A stretch of DNA of 28,332 nucleotides from JAGZEG01 sp963930185 (GTDB lineage: Bacteria > Actinomycetota > Coriobacteriia > Coriobacteriales > UMGS124): positions 1 to 28,332 of the forward strand of contig CAWVLT010000030.1 of NCBI GenBank assembly GCA_963930185.1, written 5' to 3'. The stretch's first letter is position 1. Each line of letters starts with the position of its first letter. Below, piece by piece: positions 8,670-18,612 of the stretch. A program made the position numbers and the translations under genes. The notes beneath the pieces are model-generated. The model made no database searches, was not told the DNA's origin, and saw nothing but the letters and a program-made list of their open reading frames with translations.

Positions 8670-11092
8670 GCGCCCGCGCTCCCGCACCCTCGAGCAGACC
8701 CTCCCTCTCGCCGGCACTCCTGACGCTGGCCTGCGTCTGGGGCACGTCCTGGCTTGCGGGCACGGCGTGCGCGGCCGCGCACTTCGGGCGCACCTGGGTC
8801 AGCGTGAACGCCCTTCTGCTCGCGACGCTGCTCGTGGGGGCCGGTGTCCTTGGCTGCGCGCTCCTCGCGGCCCTCCTGCGGCCCGCCCGCGTCCCGGCGC
8901 TGCTGTGCGCGCTCGGCCTCGCAACCGGCATGGCGAGCGGATGGGCTGGCGCGGGCTCGACGCTCACGCGCGGGGAGGCCCTCACGCAGAGCCCCGTCTC
9001 CGCGTACGAGTACCTCGTCGAGACCGACCCCTCCTCGAGCGCCATGGGCTCCGTGGGATTCGAGGCCACGGCGAGCGGCGGCGAGCTCGGACCGTCCCAG
9101 GTCCGCGTGCGCGTGACCCTTCCCGAGGACCAGGCCCGGGAGCTGGGCGATGAGCTGCGCATGGGCGTGGTGGTGCGCCTGGTCGGGGCGTGGGACCCCT
9201 ACGAGGACGACGAGTGGGGTACCTCAATGCTCCTGCGCGGCTCCGCCGTCGCCGTCAGCGCGAAGCGCTGCGCGCCGGTCGGCCCCCAGGGCGGGGTGGT
9301 GGGGGCGGTGCGCTCCCTCAGAGCGAGGCTTCTCGACTCGCTCGGGCCGCTTGACACGCCCGAGCGGGCGCTGCTTGCGGGCGTGGTCCTCGGCGAGCAG
9401 GCGCACCTGTCCGACTGCGAGGTCTACCGCGACTTCGCCAACCTCGGCCTCACCCATCTGGTCGCGGTGTCGGGCTCGCATCTCAGCGTGGTGGCCGGGC
9501 TGTTCGGCGTGCTCCTCACGCGCCTGAGGCTCAGGCCCCTCGCGCGCTTCGCCGCCTCGGCGGCGACGCTTGCGGCCTACGTCGTCATAAGCGGGCTGCA
9601 GCCCTCGGCCGAGCGCTCCCTCGTCATGGTGCTCGTCGCCCTGGCAGGCGGCCTGGGCGGGAGGCGCTCGCACGCCGTGTCCTCGCTGGGCATCGCAGCG
9701 CTGGTCATACTGCTCGTTGAGCCGTCCAACGTCTTTGCGCTGGGGTTCTCCCTGTCAGTACTGTCGGTGCTGGGGATCGTGTGCTTCTCCAGGCTCGCCG
9801 AGGAGTGGGTGGGCGCGGTGCTCGGCCCGCTCGCGCGGTTCCCGTCGCTGACCTCGGCGCTCGCGCTCACGCTGGTCGCGCAGGCGTTCACCATGCCGCT
9901 GACCCTTCCGACCTTCGGCGTGCTTCCCGTCCTGTCACCCCTCGCCAACGTCCTCGTGGGACCGCTGATGAGCGCGCTGCTCCTGGTGGGGCTGATGTGC
10001 GTTCCCCTGAGCGCCCTGGTGCCGGGTGCGGCGGGCGTCGCTCTCATGCCGTGCGACTGCCTGGCGTGGTGCACCTGCAGGCTGACGAGCGTGCTCGCGA
10101 CCGTCCCACACGCAGCGATGGCCGTCTCCGTGAGCGGCGTCGCCTGCGCCGTGGGGCTGGCCGCTGGCTGCGCCTTCCTCTACCTGCTGTGGCCGCGCCC
10201 TAGCCGAAGGGCGGCCGCTGTGGCGCTGTCCTGCTGCACGGTCGTGTGCGTGGCCACCTATCTCTCGTGGCGCCTGCTCGCGCCCGCGCGCGTCGTCGTG
10301 CTCGACGTCGGGCAGGGTGACGCCATCCTCGTGCAGGACGGGGCGCGGGCGCTTCTCGTGGACACGGGGCCAAACGACGCCGTCCTTGAGGCGCTCACGC
10401 GAAACCACGTCATGCACCTGGACGCCGTTCTCGTCACGCACACGGACTCCGACCACGCCGGCGGGCTCGACGACCTCGTCGGCCTCGTGCCGGTCGATCG
10501 CGTCATTCTCGCGACAGGAGTGTCCGAACATCTCCGCCGAACCGGCGACGAGCTTCTCGAGACGATCGACGCCCTGTGCGACGGGAGGGTCCTCGAGGTG
10601 GATGCCGGCGACAGGCTGCGTGTCGGTGGCTTTACGCTCGACGTCATCGCGCCCGCGTCCGCGGTGGAGGGAGGGGACAACGAGGACTCCGTCGTCAGCG
10701 TGGTGCGCTACGAGGGAACGGGCGGATCTCGCAAGGCGGGGCCTGGCGGCGAGCAGGGACGGCTCACGATGCTGCTCACCGGCGACGCCGAGTCGCAGGT
10801 CACCGAGGCGCTTGCGGGCCAGGGGCTCGTGGGTGACGTCGACGTCCTCAAGGTCGGGCACCACGGGTCGGCCCCCTCGACCACGATCGAACTGCTCGAG
10901 ATGATCGACCCCGAGCTTGCCGTCGTGAGCGCGGGGGAGGGGAACAGGTACGGCCATCCCACGCAGGAGTGCGTGGACGCGGTGCGCTCCTACGGCGCGT
11001 GCCTTCTGTGCACGATCGAGTGCGGCGACATAACCCTGCGCCCGGGTGAGGGGGGAGTGCTCGTGAGGTGTCAGGAGCGCGCGGCGTGTTGA
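8666..11092 (+). CDS. comEC: Competence protein ComEC, DNA-uptake channel with metallo-beta-lactamase domain
   Basis: Forms the membrane pore that imports single-stranded DNA. The 808-residue protein starts with hydrophobic helices and an N-terminal soluble domain. The Competence core follows, with LTHLVAVSGSHLSVVAGLFG around residues 262-281 and many hydrophobic segments (about 285-540). A C-terminal metallo-beta-lactamase domain starts near 544 (VVVLDVGQGDAILV). Its metal-binding motif is intact: His592, Asp594, Asp596 and His597 in HTDSDHAGG, then VGHHG with His732 and His733. This domain is proposed to degrade the non-imported strand, and the intact motif fits that. The frame is open far upstream, but the ATG at 8666, overlapping the comEA stop by four bases, gives the expected N-terminus. 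Confidence 0.95.
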   Translation: MSARAPAPSSRPSLSPALLTLACVWGTSWLAGTACAAAHFGRTWVSVNALLLATLLVGAGVLGCALLAALLRPARVPALLCALGLATGMASGWAGAGSTLTRGEALTQSPVSAYEYLVETDPSSSAMGSVGFEATASGGELGPSQVRVRVTLPEDQARELGDELRMGVVVRLVGAWDPYEDDEWGTSMLLRGSAVAVSAKRCAPVGPQGGVVGAVRSLRARLLDSLGPLDTPERALLAGVVLGEQAHLSDCEVYRDFANLGLTHLVAVSGSHLSVVAGLFGVLLTRLRLRPLARFAASAATLAAYVVISGLQPSAERSLVMVLVALAGGLGGRRSHAVSSLGIAALVILLVEPSNVFALGFSLSVLSVLGIVCFSRLAEEWVGAVLGPLARFPSLTSALALTLVAQAFTMPLTLPTFGVLPVLSPLANVLVGPLMSALLLVGLMCVPLSALVPGAAGVALMPCDCLAWCTCRLTSVLATVPHAAMAVSVSGVACAVGLAAGCAFLYLLWPRPSRRAAAVALSCCTVVCVATYLSWRLLAPARVVVLDVGQGDAILVQDGARALLVDTGPNDAVLEALTRNHVMHLDAVLVTHTDSDHAGGLDDLVGLVPVDRVILATGVSEHLRRTGDELLETIDALCDGRVLEVDAGDRLRVGGFTLDVIAPASAVEGGDNEDSVVSVVRYEGTGGSRKAGPGGEQGRLTMLLTGDAESQVTEALAGQGLVGDVDVLKVGHHGSAPSTTIELLEMIDPELAVVSAGEGNRYGHPTQECVDAVRSYGACLLCTIECGDITLRPGEGGVLVRCQERAAC

Positions 11093-11238
11093 ATTTGGGC
11101 GCGGGCGCGGCCGAGTGTCGCGCGGGGCGGCCCGGTGCGCTACCCTGTTGGGCGACAAACAGCAACCACGCCTGTGCGGCATGCGCGAATCGCGGCGCCC
11201 GCCAGGCTCCCCGCATCCGCGAGAAGGGAGGGCCGGCC

Positions 11239-12267
11239 ATGTGCGCGGCGACTTCGAGGGCGGCGCAGCCGCTGCTGCCCGCCTACCTCATGGTGGGGAC
11301 CGACGAGCTCAAGCAGCGCAAGGCCATCGAACGCCTTGACGCGCGCCTCGCGGCGAGCGGCGAGGCCGAGTTCAACAGGGACGCGCTTGACGGCGGCTTG
11401 TCGCTGGACGCGAACGCCGTGCGCTCCTCGCTCGACACGCTGCCGTTCGGCTCCGACTTTCGCCTCGTGGTCATCAGGGACGTCGACAAGGCGTCCAAGG
11501 CGGTCAAGGACATGCTCGCCGCCTACCTTGACGACCCGGCGCCCACCACCGTGCTCGTCATGACGGCCGCCAAGCTGCCCAAGAACACGCGGCTGTACAA
11601 GGGCGTTGCCAAGCTGGGTGACAAGGCGGTCATAGACTGCGCCCCCAAGAAGCGCTGGGAGCTTCCCGCGCAGGTGGTGAGCATGGCCCGCGCGCACGGC
11701 AAGCAGATGGACATGGACGCGGCGGAGCTGCTCGTGCGCCTGGTGGGCGAGTCCACGACCATGCTCGACACCGAGCTGGTAAAGCTCGCCTCGGCGGTGG
11801 GGGACAGGCCCCAGATATCCGCCCGTGACGTCGAGCTCAACGTGGCGCGCATCGCCGAGGTCAAGCCCTGGGACTTTCTCGAGGCGGTCTCGAAGCGCGA
11901 CCCGGCCCTTGCCATGCGCATGCTCAACGAGATGCCCTCCCAGAGCGTCATCGGTTTGTTCACGCTCATGCTCACGAGGATACGCGAGCTCATCGCGGCA
12001 AAGGCGCTCCAGAGTCGGGGCACGCCCGGGCTGCTCGCACAGGAGCTGGGGCTCCAGTCCTGGCAGGTGAAGAACCACGGGGCCTGGGCGCGCAATTACC
12101 AGATGTCCGAGCTGCTGGGCGCTCTGTCCTCGGCCGCCGACTGCGAGCGCGCCCTCAAGTCGACGCCCGACAAGACGCTCGCGTTTCAGCGCTGGGTCCT
12201 GTCCTTCTGCTCGCCGTGCAGCGTCACGAGCACGAGCTCGGGCGGGCAGAGCATGCGCAGTCGGTAG
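11239..12267 (+). CDS. holA: DNA polymerase III delta subunit (clamp-loader wrench)
   Basis: Opens the sliding clamp as part of the clamp loader. The 342-residue protein has the delta features: LPAYLMVGTDELKQRKAIERL at the N-terminus, the AAA+-like central fold without a functional P-loop (PTTVLVMTAAKLPKNTRLYK), and the collar domain (KPWDFLEAVSKRDPALAMRML...LFTLMLTRIRELI). The start is the ATG at 11239, seven bases after GGGAGG (11226-11231); the upstream open frame back to 11068 is rejected. The location downstream of comEC is common in Gram-positive bacteria. The last 20 or so residues run beyond the usual family end and overlap the 3' end of the convergent phosphoesterase gene by 82 bases. 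Confidence 0.92.
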   Translation: MCAATSRAAQPLLPAYLMVGTDELKQRKAIERLDARLAASGEAEFNRDALDGGLSLDANAVRSSLDTLPFGSDFRLVVIRDVDKASKAVKDMLAAYLDDPAPTTVLVMTAAKLPKNTRLYKGVAKLGDKAVIDCAPKKRWELPAQVVSMARAHGKQMDMDAAELLVRLVGESTTMLDTELVKLASAVGDRPQISARDVELNVARIAEVKPWDFLEAVSKRDPALAMRMLNEMPSQSVIGLFTLMLTRIRELIAAKALQSRGTPGLLAQELGLQSWQVKNHGAWARNYQMSELLGALSSAADCERALKSTPDKTLAFQRWVLSFCSPCSVTSTSSGGQSMRSR

Positions 12268-13112
12268 GAGGAGGTGCCCAGCCCGGCACTCACCACCATG
12301 GTGCAGCCGCCTACTTGGTAGACGCCTCGCGTGTACTTGGGAAGCACTCCCTGGTTCGGCGCGACGACCGCCCCGATGAGGGGAAGGCGCACCTGCCCGC
12401 CGTGCGCGTGGCCCACAAGTGCGAGGTCGACGCCAAGCTCGTCGTAGAGCCGCACGTGCTCGGGCCGATGGGAAAGCAGGATGACGGTTCCCGCCGCCTC
12501 GCGCGCCCTGCCCACCACGTCTGCGAGCAGTCGCTCCCACGCGCCCGGCGAGCGCTTGCTCAGAGGCCAGGGATCGCGCACCCCGCAGATCGCGAGTCCC
12601 CGTGGGGGCTGCGCGTCCCGCGTGCGGCCGACCGGTGCCCGCTCGGCCGTCACGCTGCCGTCAGGTTCGACCGCAAGCACCTCGCCCTCGATGATGCGGG
12701 CCCCGGCGGAGGCGATGTCGGCGGCGTGAAGCGCGAACAGGTCGCCTGCGTCCCGCCCGTGCGCCTCGCGCCCACCTGCATCCCGTGTCTGCCCGCGTTC
12801 CCTGACAAGCGGGGTCCTCTCGTGGTTGCCGCTCACGTAAAGGACGGGCGTCAGCGCCGAGAGGCGGCGGACAAGCTCGCAGGCGCTGCGCGCATCCGGC
12901 GAGCGTTTGTCGATGAGATCCCCGGTGACGGCGATGAGATGCGGCGCGAGTGAGCGCGCCATCTGAACGAGGCCGTCAAGGCCGCACTGGAGCTCGCGCA
13001 GGGCGTTGTGCACGTCGGACACCTGCAGGATGCGCATGCCCTCGTAGTCGCCGGCAAGGCCCGGCAGCTCGACGTCGTAGGAGCGTGTCAGCAGGGGATA
13101 GCCGCGTCTCAT
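12186..13112 (-). CDS. Metallophosphoesterase (calcineurin-like), cytosolic
   Basis: A 308-residue member of the calcineurin-like phosphoesterase superfamily, YkuE/YaeI-like. All metal-ligand motifs are present: DVH (Asp33, His35), GDLID (64-68), GNHE (95-98), SHRPEH (214-219) and GHAHGGQ (234-240). The family ending CPPELVLVTL is intact, so the reading frame to the stop is real although it overlaps holA by 82 bases tail to tail. No signal peptide or membrane helix is visible, unlike many homologues that act on lipid substrates such as lipid A precursors; the substrate is not known. The start is the ATG at 13112, six bases after GAGG; the longer open frame upstream crosses rpsT and is rejected. 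It is probably read by leaky transcription through the rpsT terminator or from a weak promoter near 13140. Confidence 0.88.
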   Translation of the reverse strand: MRRGYPLLTRSYDVELPGLAGDYEGMRILQVSDVHNALRELQCGLDGLVQMARSLAPHLIAVTGDLIDKRSPDARSACELVRRLSALTPVLYVSGNHERTPLVRERGQTRDAGGREAHGRDAGDLFALHAADIASAGARIIEGEVLAVEPDGSVTAERAPVGRTRDAQPPRGLAICGVRDPWPLSKRSPGAWERLLADVVGRAREAAGTVILLSHRPEHVRLYDELGVDLALVGHAHGGQVRLPLIGAVVAPNQGVLPKYTRGVYQVGGCTMVVSAGLGTSSYRLRMLCPPELVLVTLHGEQKDRTQR

Positions 13113-13132
13113 GAGTGTCCTCGCGATGTCTC

Positions 13133-13152
13133 TATGACATGATATGACATGA
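13133..13152. repeat. Perfect tandem repeat of a 10-mer, upstream of the phosphoesterase
   Basis: TATGACATGA occurs twice without a gap (13133-13142 and 13143-13152). The core ATGACAT is one base from a palindrome. On the minus strand the junction gives TATCAT, a plausible -10 for the phosphoesterase gene, but no -35 is evident. Confidence 0.55.
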
Positions 13153-13162
13153 AGTCGCATAC

Positions 13163-13194
13163 GAAAAAAGGCGCCCGACCAAGGTCGGACGCCT
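13163..13194 (-). terminator. Intrinsic terminator of rpsT
   Basis: On the minus strand, arms AGGCGTCCGACC and GGTCGGGCGCCT pair over up to 12 bases (one G-U pair) and are followed directly by six T residues (A run at 13164-13169 on the plus strand). It lies 25 bases beyond the rpsT stop. Confidence 0.9.
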
Positions 13195-13218
13195 GAATAA
13201 GCACAAAGCGCGCTGAAC

Positions 13219-13485
13219 TTAGGCAGCGATCTTGTTGACGAGCTTGCGAACGCCCGACTTGCGGTTGGCAGCCTGGTTCTTGTGGATGATGCCCTTGGCG
13301 GCAGCCTTGTCGAGCAGCTTGTAGGCGTGGTCGACAGCGGAGTTGGCGGCCTCGACGTCACCGGCGGCAACGGCGGCCTGAACCTTCTTGACAGCCGTCT
13401 TGAGCTCGGAGCGGACGGCCTTGTTGCGCATGCGACGCTTCTCGTTGGTCTTGTCGCGCTTAATCTGAGACTTGATGTTCGCCAC
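13219..13485 (-). CDS. rpsT: 30S ribosomal protein S20
   Basis: An 88-residue primary 16S rRNA-binding protein of the small subunit. The sequence is typical: ANIKSQIKRDKTNEKRRMRNK at the N-terminus, then SELKTAVKKVQAAV, and HKNQAANRKSGVRKLVNKI at the C-terminus. The start is a GTG at 13485, with AAGGGA about ten bases upstream. Non-ATG initiation of S20 is also known in other bacteria. It is a single-gene unit with its own extended -10 promoter and a strong intrinsic terminator. The codon use is less GC-extreme than in its neighbours, as expected for a highly expressed gene. Confidence 0.97.
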   Translation of the reverse strand: MANIKSQIKRDKTNEKRRMRNKAVRSELKTAVKKVQAAVAAGDVEAANSAVDHAYKLLDKAAAKGIIHKNQAANRKSGVRKLVNKIAA

Positions 13486-13546
13486 TTAAGTTGATCCCTT
13501 CGTATCTCTCCATCGCAGGAATGACCCCGCGCACAAAAGCTCTCGA

Positions 13547-13555
13547 ATTGTAGCA
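13547..13555 (-). promoter_or_regulatory. Extended -10 promoter of rpsT
   Basis: Minus-strand TGC followed by TACAAT (hexamer at 13547-13552, TGC at 13553-13555). No good -35 is present at 16-18 bases. Predicted start near 13540 gives a 55-base leader. Confidence 0.6.
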
Positions 13556-13591
13556 CGACTTGAGAAATACGGAAGCTCTCCAAGAGGTATT

Positions 13592-13621
13592 TTGACAACT
13601 CCAACACCTCCTTCGCATGTT
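13592..13621 (+). promoter_or_regulatory. Candidate promoter for the first Tat flavoprotein
   Basis: A consensus TTGACA at 13592-13597 with CATGTT 18 bases downstream (13616-13621). The -10 is weak. It would give a leader of about 160 bases containing a perfect hairpin at 13697-13714 (GGCGGGC, loop AGGG, GCCCGCC). No T tract follows the hairpin. Together with the rpsT promoter this accounts for the 301-base gene-free stretch 13486-13786. Confidence 0.4.
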
Positions 13622-13786
13622 CGACAAGATTCATATGTTTCGGGTGAGCGCGTTTCGGGCCAGACGTGCCAATCTTGAGGGGTAGGACGGGGCGTCGGCG
13701 GGCAGGGGCCCGCCCGGGCGCAGGCGCCAGGTGAGATCGCGCGCGTCTGTGCCGCCGCATGACGCCCCCGAGGATTGGAGACTCAC

Positions 13787-15526
13787 ATGGCACAACTCAC
13801 TCGTAGGTCGTTCGTGCAGCTCGCAGCGGCAGGCGGGGCGCTCGCCAGCGTCCCTGCGCTCACCATGGCCGAGGAGCAGGCCCCCGAGGAGGCGGGCGAG
13901 GGCGGGATCGTCGTGGGCCAGCCCGCCGAGCCGGCCAGCACCGAGACCGCCGACGTCGTGGTCGTCGGCTCGGGCATCGGCGGCTTCTTCGCCTCGATGA
14001 TCGCCAAGGAGCAGGCACCCGACGCCACGGTCATCATGCTCGAGAAGAACGGCTGGCTCGGCGGCTCCACCAACCTGGCCGAGTGCAACGGCCCCGCGCG
14101 CAACTCCGACGACCTGGCCGCGCGCCTCAGCGGCTACAAGTCGGCCTACAACACCAACTTCATCGCCAACTCGATCCTGCACTACGAGCGCCTCAAGGAG
14201 GCAGGCGACAACGCGGACTGGCTGTTCGGCAAGCACGGATGCAAGTGGTACCAGGCCGGCGTCACCTTCTACGAGGGCGGAAACGGCACCTCGGCCATCA
14301 ACACCCTCACCCCCATCGCGCAGGAGGAGGGCGTCGACATCCGCATGAACGCACGGGCCTTCGCGCTCATCTGCCCCGACCCCTACACGGTGACCGGCGT
14401 CCAGTACGTCGACGAGGCGGGGTCGGTCGTGCAGATCGACTGCAAGGCCGTGATCCTGGCCACGGGCGGCATGTCGACCAACAAGGAGCTGCTCGCGCAG
14501 TACTCCAGCCAGGACATGAGCAAGATCATCGGCTGGGGTGACGGCCAGGACGGCGACGGCCACCTCATGGCGGAGCAGACGGCCCACGGCCGCGCCAACC
14601 ACCTGTGCGTGGCGTCGCTGTTCAACAACGTGGGCAACGGCACCGACAGCCTCGCCTACAGCTCGCCTCTGGGCGTGGCCGCCTCGATGCAGTACAGCGA
14701 CCTGTTCGTCAACGAGTACGGCATCCGCTTCTGCGACGAGTCGGGCGGCGGCGCGCTGGGCACCTCCCAGAGCGGCAAGCTCATCGAGAGCCAGGGCTAC
14801 GTGTTCTCGATCATGGACTCCTCGATGATCGAGAAGTACGAGGCCGGCGGCTGCACGCGCCACTACTCCGGCTTTGCCGACGCCTGCGTGGGCAACCCCA
14901 TCGACCTGCAGTCCGAGCTTGCCCAGTACGCCGACGTGGACTACATCCTTGTGGCCGACACGCTCGAGGAGCTCGCCGACAAGCTCGTCGAGAAGGTGCC
15001 GACCTTCGTGAAGGAGGACTTCCTGGCCGAGGTCGAGACCTACAACGGTTACTGCGCCTCGGGCGTGGACGAGATGTACGGCAAGGCGGCCGACTACCTG
15101 TGGCCGGTCGAGACCGGTCCCTTCTACGCCCTGCAGGTGTGTTCGGGCATGCTGAACACCTGCGGCGGCATCCGCATCGACCGCAACGCGCAGGTCTGCG
15201 ACGACCGCGGCAAGCCCGTGACCGGCCTGTTCGCCGCCGGCGTGTGCACGAGCGGCTGGGACGGCGAGGTCTACGGCGGCGGCACCTGCCAGACCGTGGG
15301 CATGTGGGCCGGCTCCAAGGCCGCGCGCTACGTCGTGGAGAACATCCTGGGCGGCACCGTGGCCGACAGCTGGATGGGTGACGTCAGCGTCCAGGACCAG
15401 GCGGGCGGCCCCGGCGGCGGTGACGCGGCCAAGGGCGGCGAGGCGGCCGTGGGCGAGGCCTTCGAGGGCGAGGGCGGCGCCCCTGCCGGCGAGCCCCCCG
15501 CCGAGGGCGCACCTGCCGAAGAGTAA
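13787..15526 (+). CDS. Tat-exported FAD-dependent reductase, fumarate-reductase/ketosteroid-dehydrogenase superfamily
   Basis: A 579-residue flavoprotein. The N-terminus is a twin-arginine signal (LTRRSFVQLAAAGGALA), so it is folded with FAD and exported. The FAD-binding VVVVGSGIGG lies near residue 56 and LEKNGWLGGST follows. The second FAD contact is GLFAAGVCTSGWDGEVYGGG near 483-499. No heme-binding CxxCH or FMN-binding domain is fused, so electrons must come from a separate donor not found here. Compared with fumarate reductases, the TMGG histidine position is Asn457 (LNTCGG) and the HGxNR arginine position is Tyr496, so a simple dicarboxylate substrate is unlikely. The tail, residues about 536-579, is Gly/Glu/Pro/Ala-rich and probably disordered. 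The ATG at 13787 follows GGAG; an in-frame TTG at 13775 is rejected. Cgr2 of Eggerthella is an example of this broad class in Coriobacteriia. Confidence 0.85.
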   Translation: MAQLTRRSFVQLAAAGGALASVPALTMAEEQAPEEAGEGGIVVGQPAEPASTETADVVVVGSGIGGFFASMIAKEQAPDATVIMLEKNGWLGGSTNLAECNGPARNSDDLAARLSGYKSAYNTNFIANSILHYERLKEAGDNADWLFGKHGCKWYQAGVTFYEGGNGTSAINTLTPIAQEEGVDIRMNARAFALICPDPYTVTGVQYVDEAGSVVQIDCKAVILATGGMSTNKELLAQYSSQDMSKIIGWGDGQDGDGHLMAEQTAHGRANHLCVASLFNNVGNGTDSLAYSSPLGVAASMQYSDLFVNEYGIRFCDESGGGALGTSQSGKLIESQGYVFSIMDSSMIEKYEAGGCTRHYSGFADACVGNPIDLQSELAQYADVDYILVADTLEELADKLVEKVPTFVKEDFLAEVETYNGYCASGVDEMYGKAADYLWPVETGPFYALQVCSGMLNTCGGIRIDRNAQVCDDRGKPVTGLFAAGVCTSGWDGEVYGGGTCQTVGMWAGSKAARYVVENILGGTVADSWMGDVSVQDQAGGPGGGDAAKGGEAAVGEAFEGEGGAPAGEPPAEGAPAEE

Positions 15527-15538
15527 GGCTCAACTCTA

Positions 15539-15571
15539 GCTTCACTCCGTCAGTCAGACGCGGAGTGAAGC
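15539..15571. other. Perfect 11-bp inverted repeat downstream of the flavoprotein gene
   Basis: GCTTCACTCCG (15539-15549) and CGGAGTGAAGC (15561-15571) are exact reverse complements around an 11-base loop, beginning 12 bases after the stop codon. No T tract lies on either side. It may protect the mRNA 3' end or be a protein-binding site. Confidence 0.55.
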
Positions 15572-15621
15572 AAACGAGACCGTCCAGATAACTATAAAGT
15601 CTAGCGTTAGCTTTGCCTAGG

Positions 15622-15660
15622 GGCCGGGTTGTCCACGCGGACAGCCCGGCCTCGTCTCTT
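15622..15660 (+). terminator. Probable terminator of the first flavoprotein gene
   Basis: Arms 15622-15634 and 15639-15651 pair over 13 bases (one G-U) with an ACGC loop, followed by the T-rich TCGTCTCTT. The tract is interrupted, so efficiency is uncertain. Confidence 0.6.
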
Positions 15661-15783
15661 GTCGTGCGAAAGGGGCCATGCGGGATACGGACAGGTCGAT
15701 CGGTCGTCGTGATCGGACGTAGTTGACCTCTGTGCATTGTGCGCATCAGCCCTTGAGGCGGCCGTTCGGCAGGGTCGATGCGC

Positions 15784-15789
15784 TATCAT
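15784..15789 (+). promoter_or_regulatory. Candidate -10 element for lepA
   Basis: TATCAT lies nine bases before the lepA ATG at 15799. There is no ribosome binding site at normal distance and no good -35. If used, the mRNA would be leaderless or nearly so. Confidence 0.35.
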
Positions 15790-15798
15790 GCACTCATT

Positions 15799-17607
<1,809 letters not shown>

Positions 17608-17610
17608 CGC

Positions 17611-18612
17611 ATGGCCGATCCCTCGCGCGGCATGGCCGCACGCCTGACGGCGCATCCCGTGTTGCTCGCGCCCATGGCGGGCGTGACCGACGCGGCCTAC
17701 CGCACCGTGTGCGTCGAGCACGGGGCGCCGCTGTGCTATTCGGAGATGGTGTCGGTCGCGGGCCTGGCCTACGCCTCGGCCAAGACCTGGGAGCTGTGTG
17801 ACCCCGCGCCGGCCGAGAGGCAGATCGCCGTCCAGCTCTTTGGCAGTCGGCCCGAGCAGTTCGCCTCGGGCGCCGCCGCCGTGCGCGAGAGGCTGGGGGA
17901 GCGCCTGGCCCTCATCGACATCAACATGGCCTGCCCAGTGCCCAAGGTGTTCAAGAAGGGCGAGGGCAGCGCCCTCATGGAGCAGCCCGAGCTCGCATGT
18001 GAGATCGTCAGGTCTACCCTGAGCGGCGCCGGCGATGACCTGCCGGTGACCTGTAAGATACGCGCGGGCATCTACCAGAGCGAGGTTCTTGCGCCCGAGT
18101 TCGCCCGCAGGCTCGCCGACGCGGGGGCCTGCGCGATCGCCGTGCACGGCCGAGCCGCCAAGCAGTTCTACACCGGCGTGGCCGACTGGTCAGTCATTCG
18201 CCGGGTCGTCGAGGCGGTCGAGGTCCCGGTCATTGGCTCCGGTGACGTCTACACCCCGCAGGACGTCGTGCGCATGCGAGCGGAGACGGGCTGCGCCGGC
18301 GTGTTCGTTGCCCGCGGGAGCTACGGCAATCCCTGGATCTTCGAGCGCGCCGAGGCCCTGCTGCGCGGCGAAGAGCCCCCGGCTGAGCCCACACTCGCCG
18401 AGCGTTTCGCCGTGCTGCGCCGCCATATCGGCCTGGCTGCCGAGCAGGGGGGCAACATGGCCCGCCTGCGCCCGGTGACGTGCTGGTACATCAAGGGGCT
18501 GCCGTCGGCCGCCGCCTGGCGCAACCGCGCCATGGAGTGCCGCAGCGCCCAGGACTTCCTCGATGTGGTCAGCACCATGGAGGAGGCCTGTCGTGCGCAC
18601 GGAGCCCTCTAG
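17611..18612 (+). CDS. dus: tRNA-dihydrouridine synthase (Dus family)
   Basis: FMN enzyme that reduces uridines in the tRNA D-loop with NADPH. The 333-residue protein begins the barrel with LLAPMAGVTDAAYR (about 18-31) and has the catalytic Cys108 in NMACPVPKV. GSGDVYTPQDVV and GVFVARGSYGNPWIF are the FMN phosphate-binding ends. A C-terminal helical tRNA-binding domain ends the protein. It resembles DusB most, but the subgroup is not certain. The start could be 17611 or the in-frame ATG at 17632 (MAARLTAHP); 17611 leaves a three-base gap to lepA and is preferred only by position. Its 3' end contains the ribosome binding site and start of hemW, overlapping by 20 bases. Confidence 0.93.
   Translation: MADPSRGMAARLTAHPVLLAPMAGVTDAAYRTVCVEHGAPLCYSEMVSVAGLAYASAKTWELCDPAPAERQIAVQLFGSRPEQFASGAAAVRERLGERLALIDINMACPVPKVFKKGEGSALMEQPELACEIVRSTLSGAGDDLPVTCKIRAGIYQSEVLAPEFARRLADAGACAIAVHGRAAKQFYTGVADWSVIRRVVEAVEVPVIGSGDVYTPQDVVRMRAETGCAGVFVARGSYGNPWIFERAEALLRGEEPPAEPTLAERFAVLRRHIGLAAEQGGNMARLRPVTCWYIKGLPSAAAWRNRAMECRSAQDFLDVVSTMEEACRAHGAL

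Noticed and set aside
13113..13793. N-terminal extension of the phosphoesterase frame across rpsT
   Set aside because: Would overlap rpsT and its terminator in another frame; the ATG at 13112 has a ribosome binding site and gives a normal family N-terminus.
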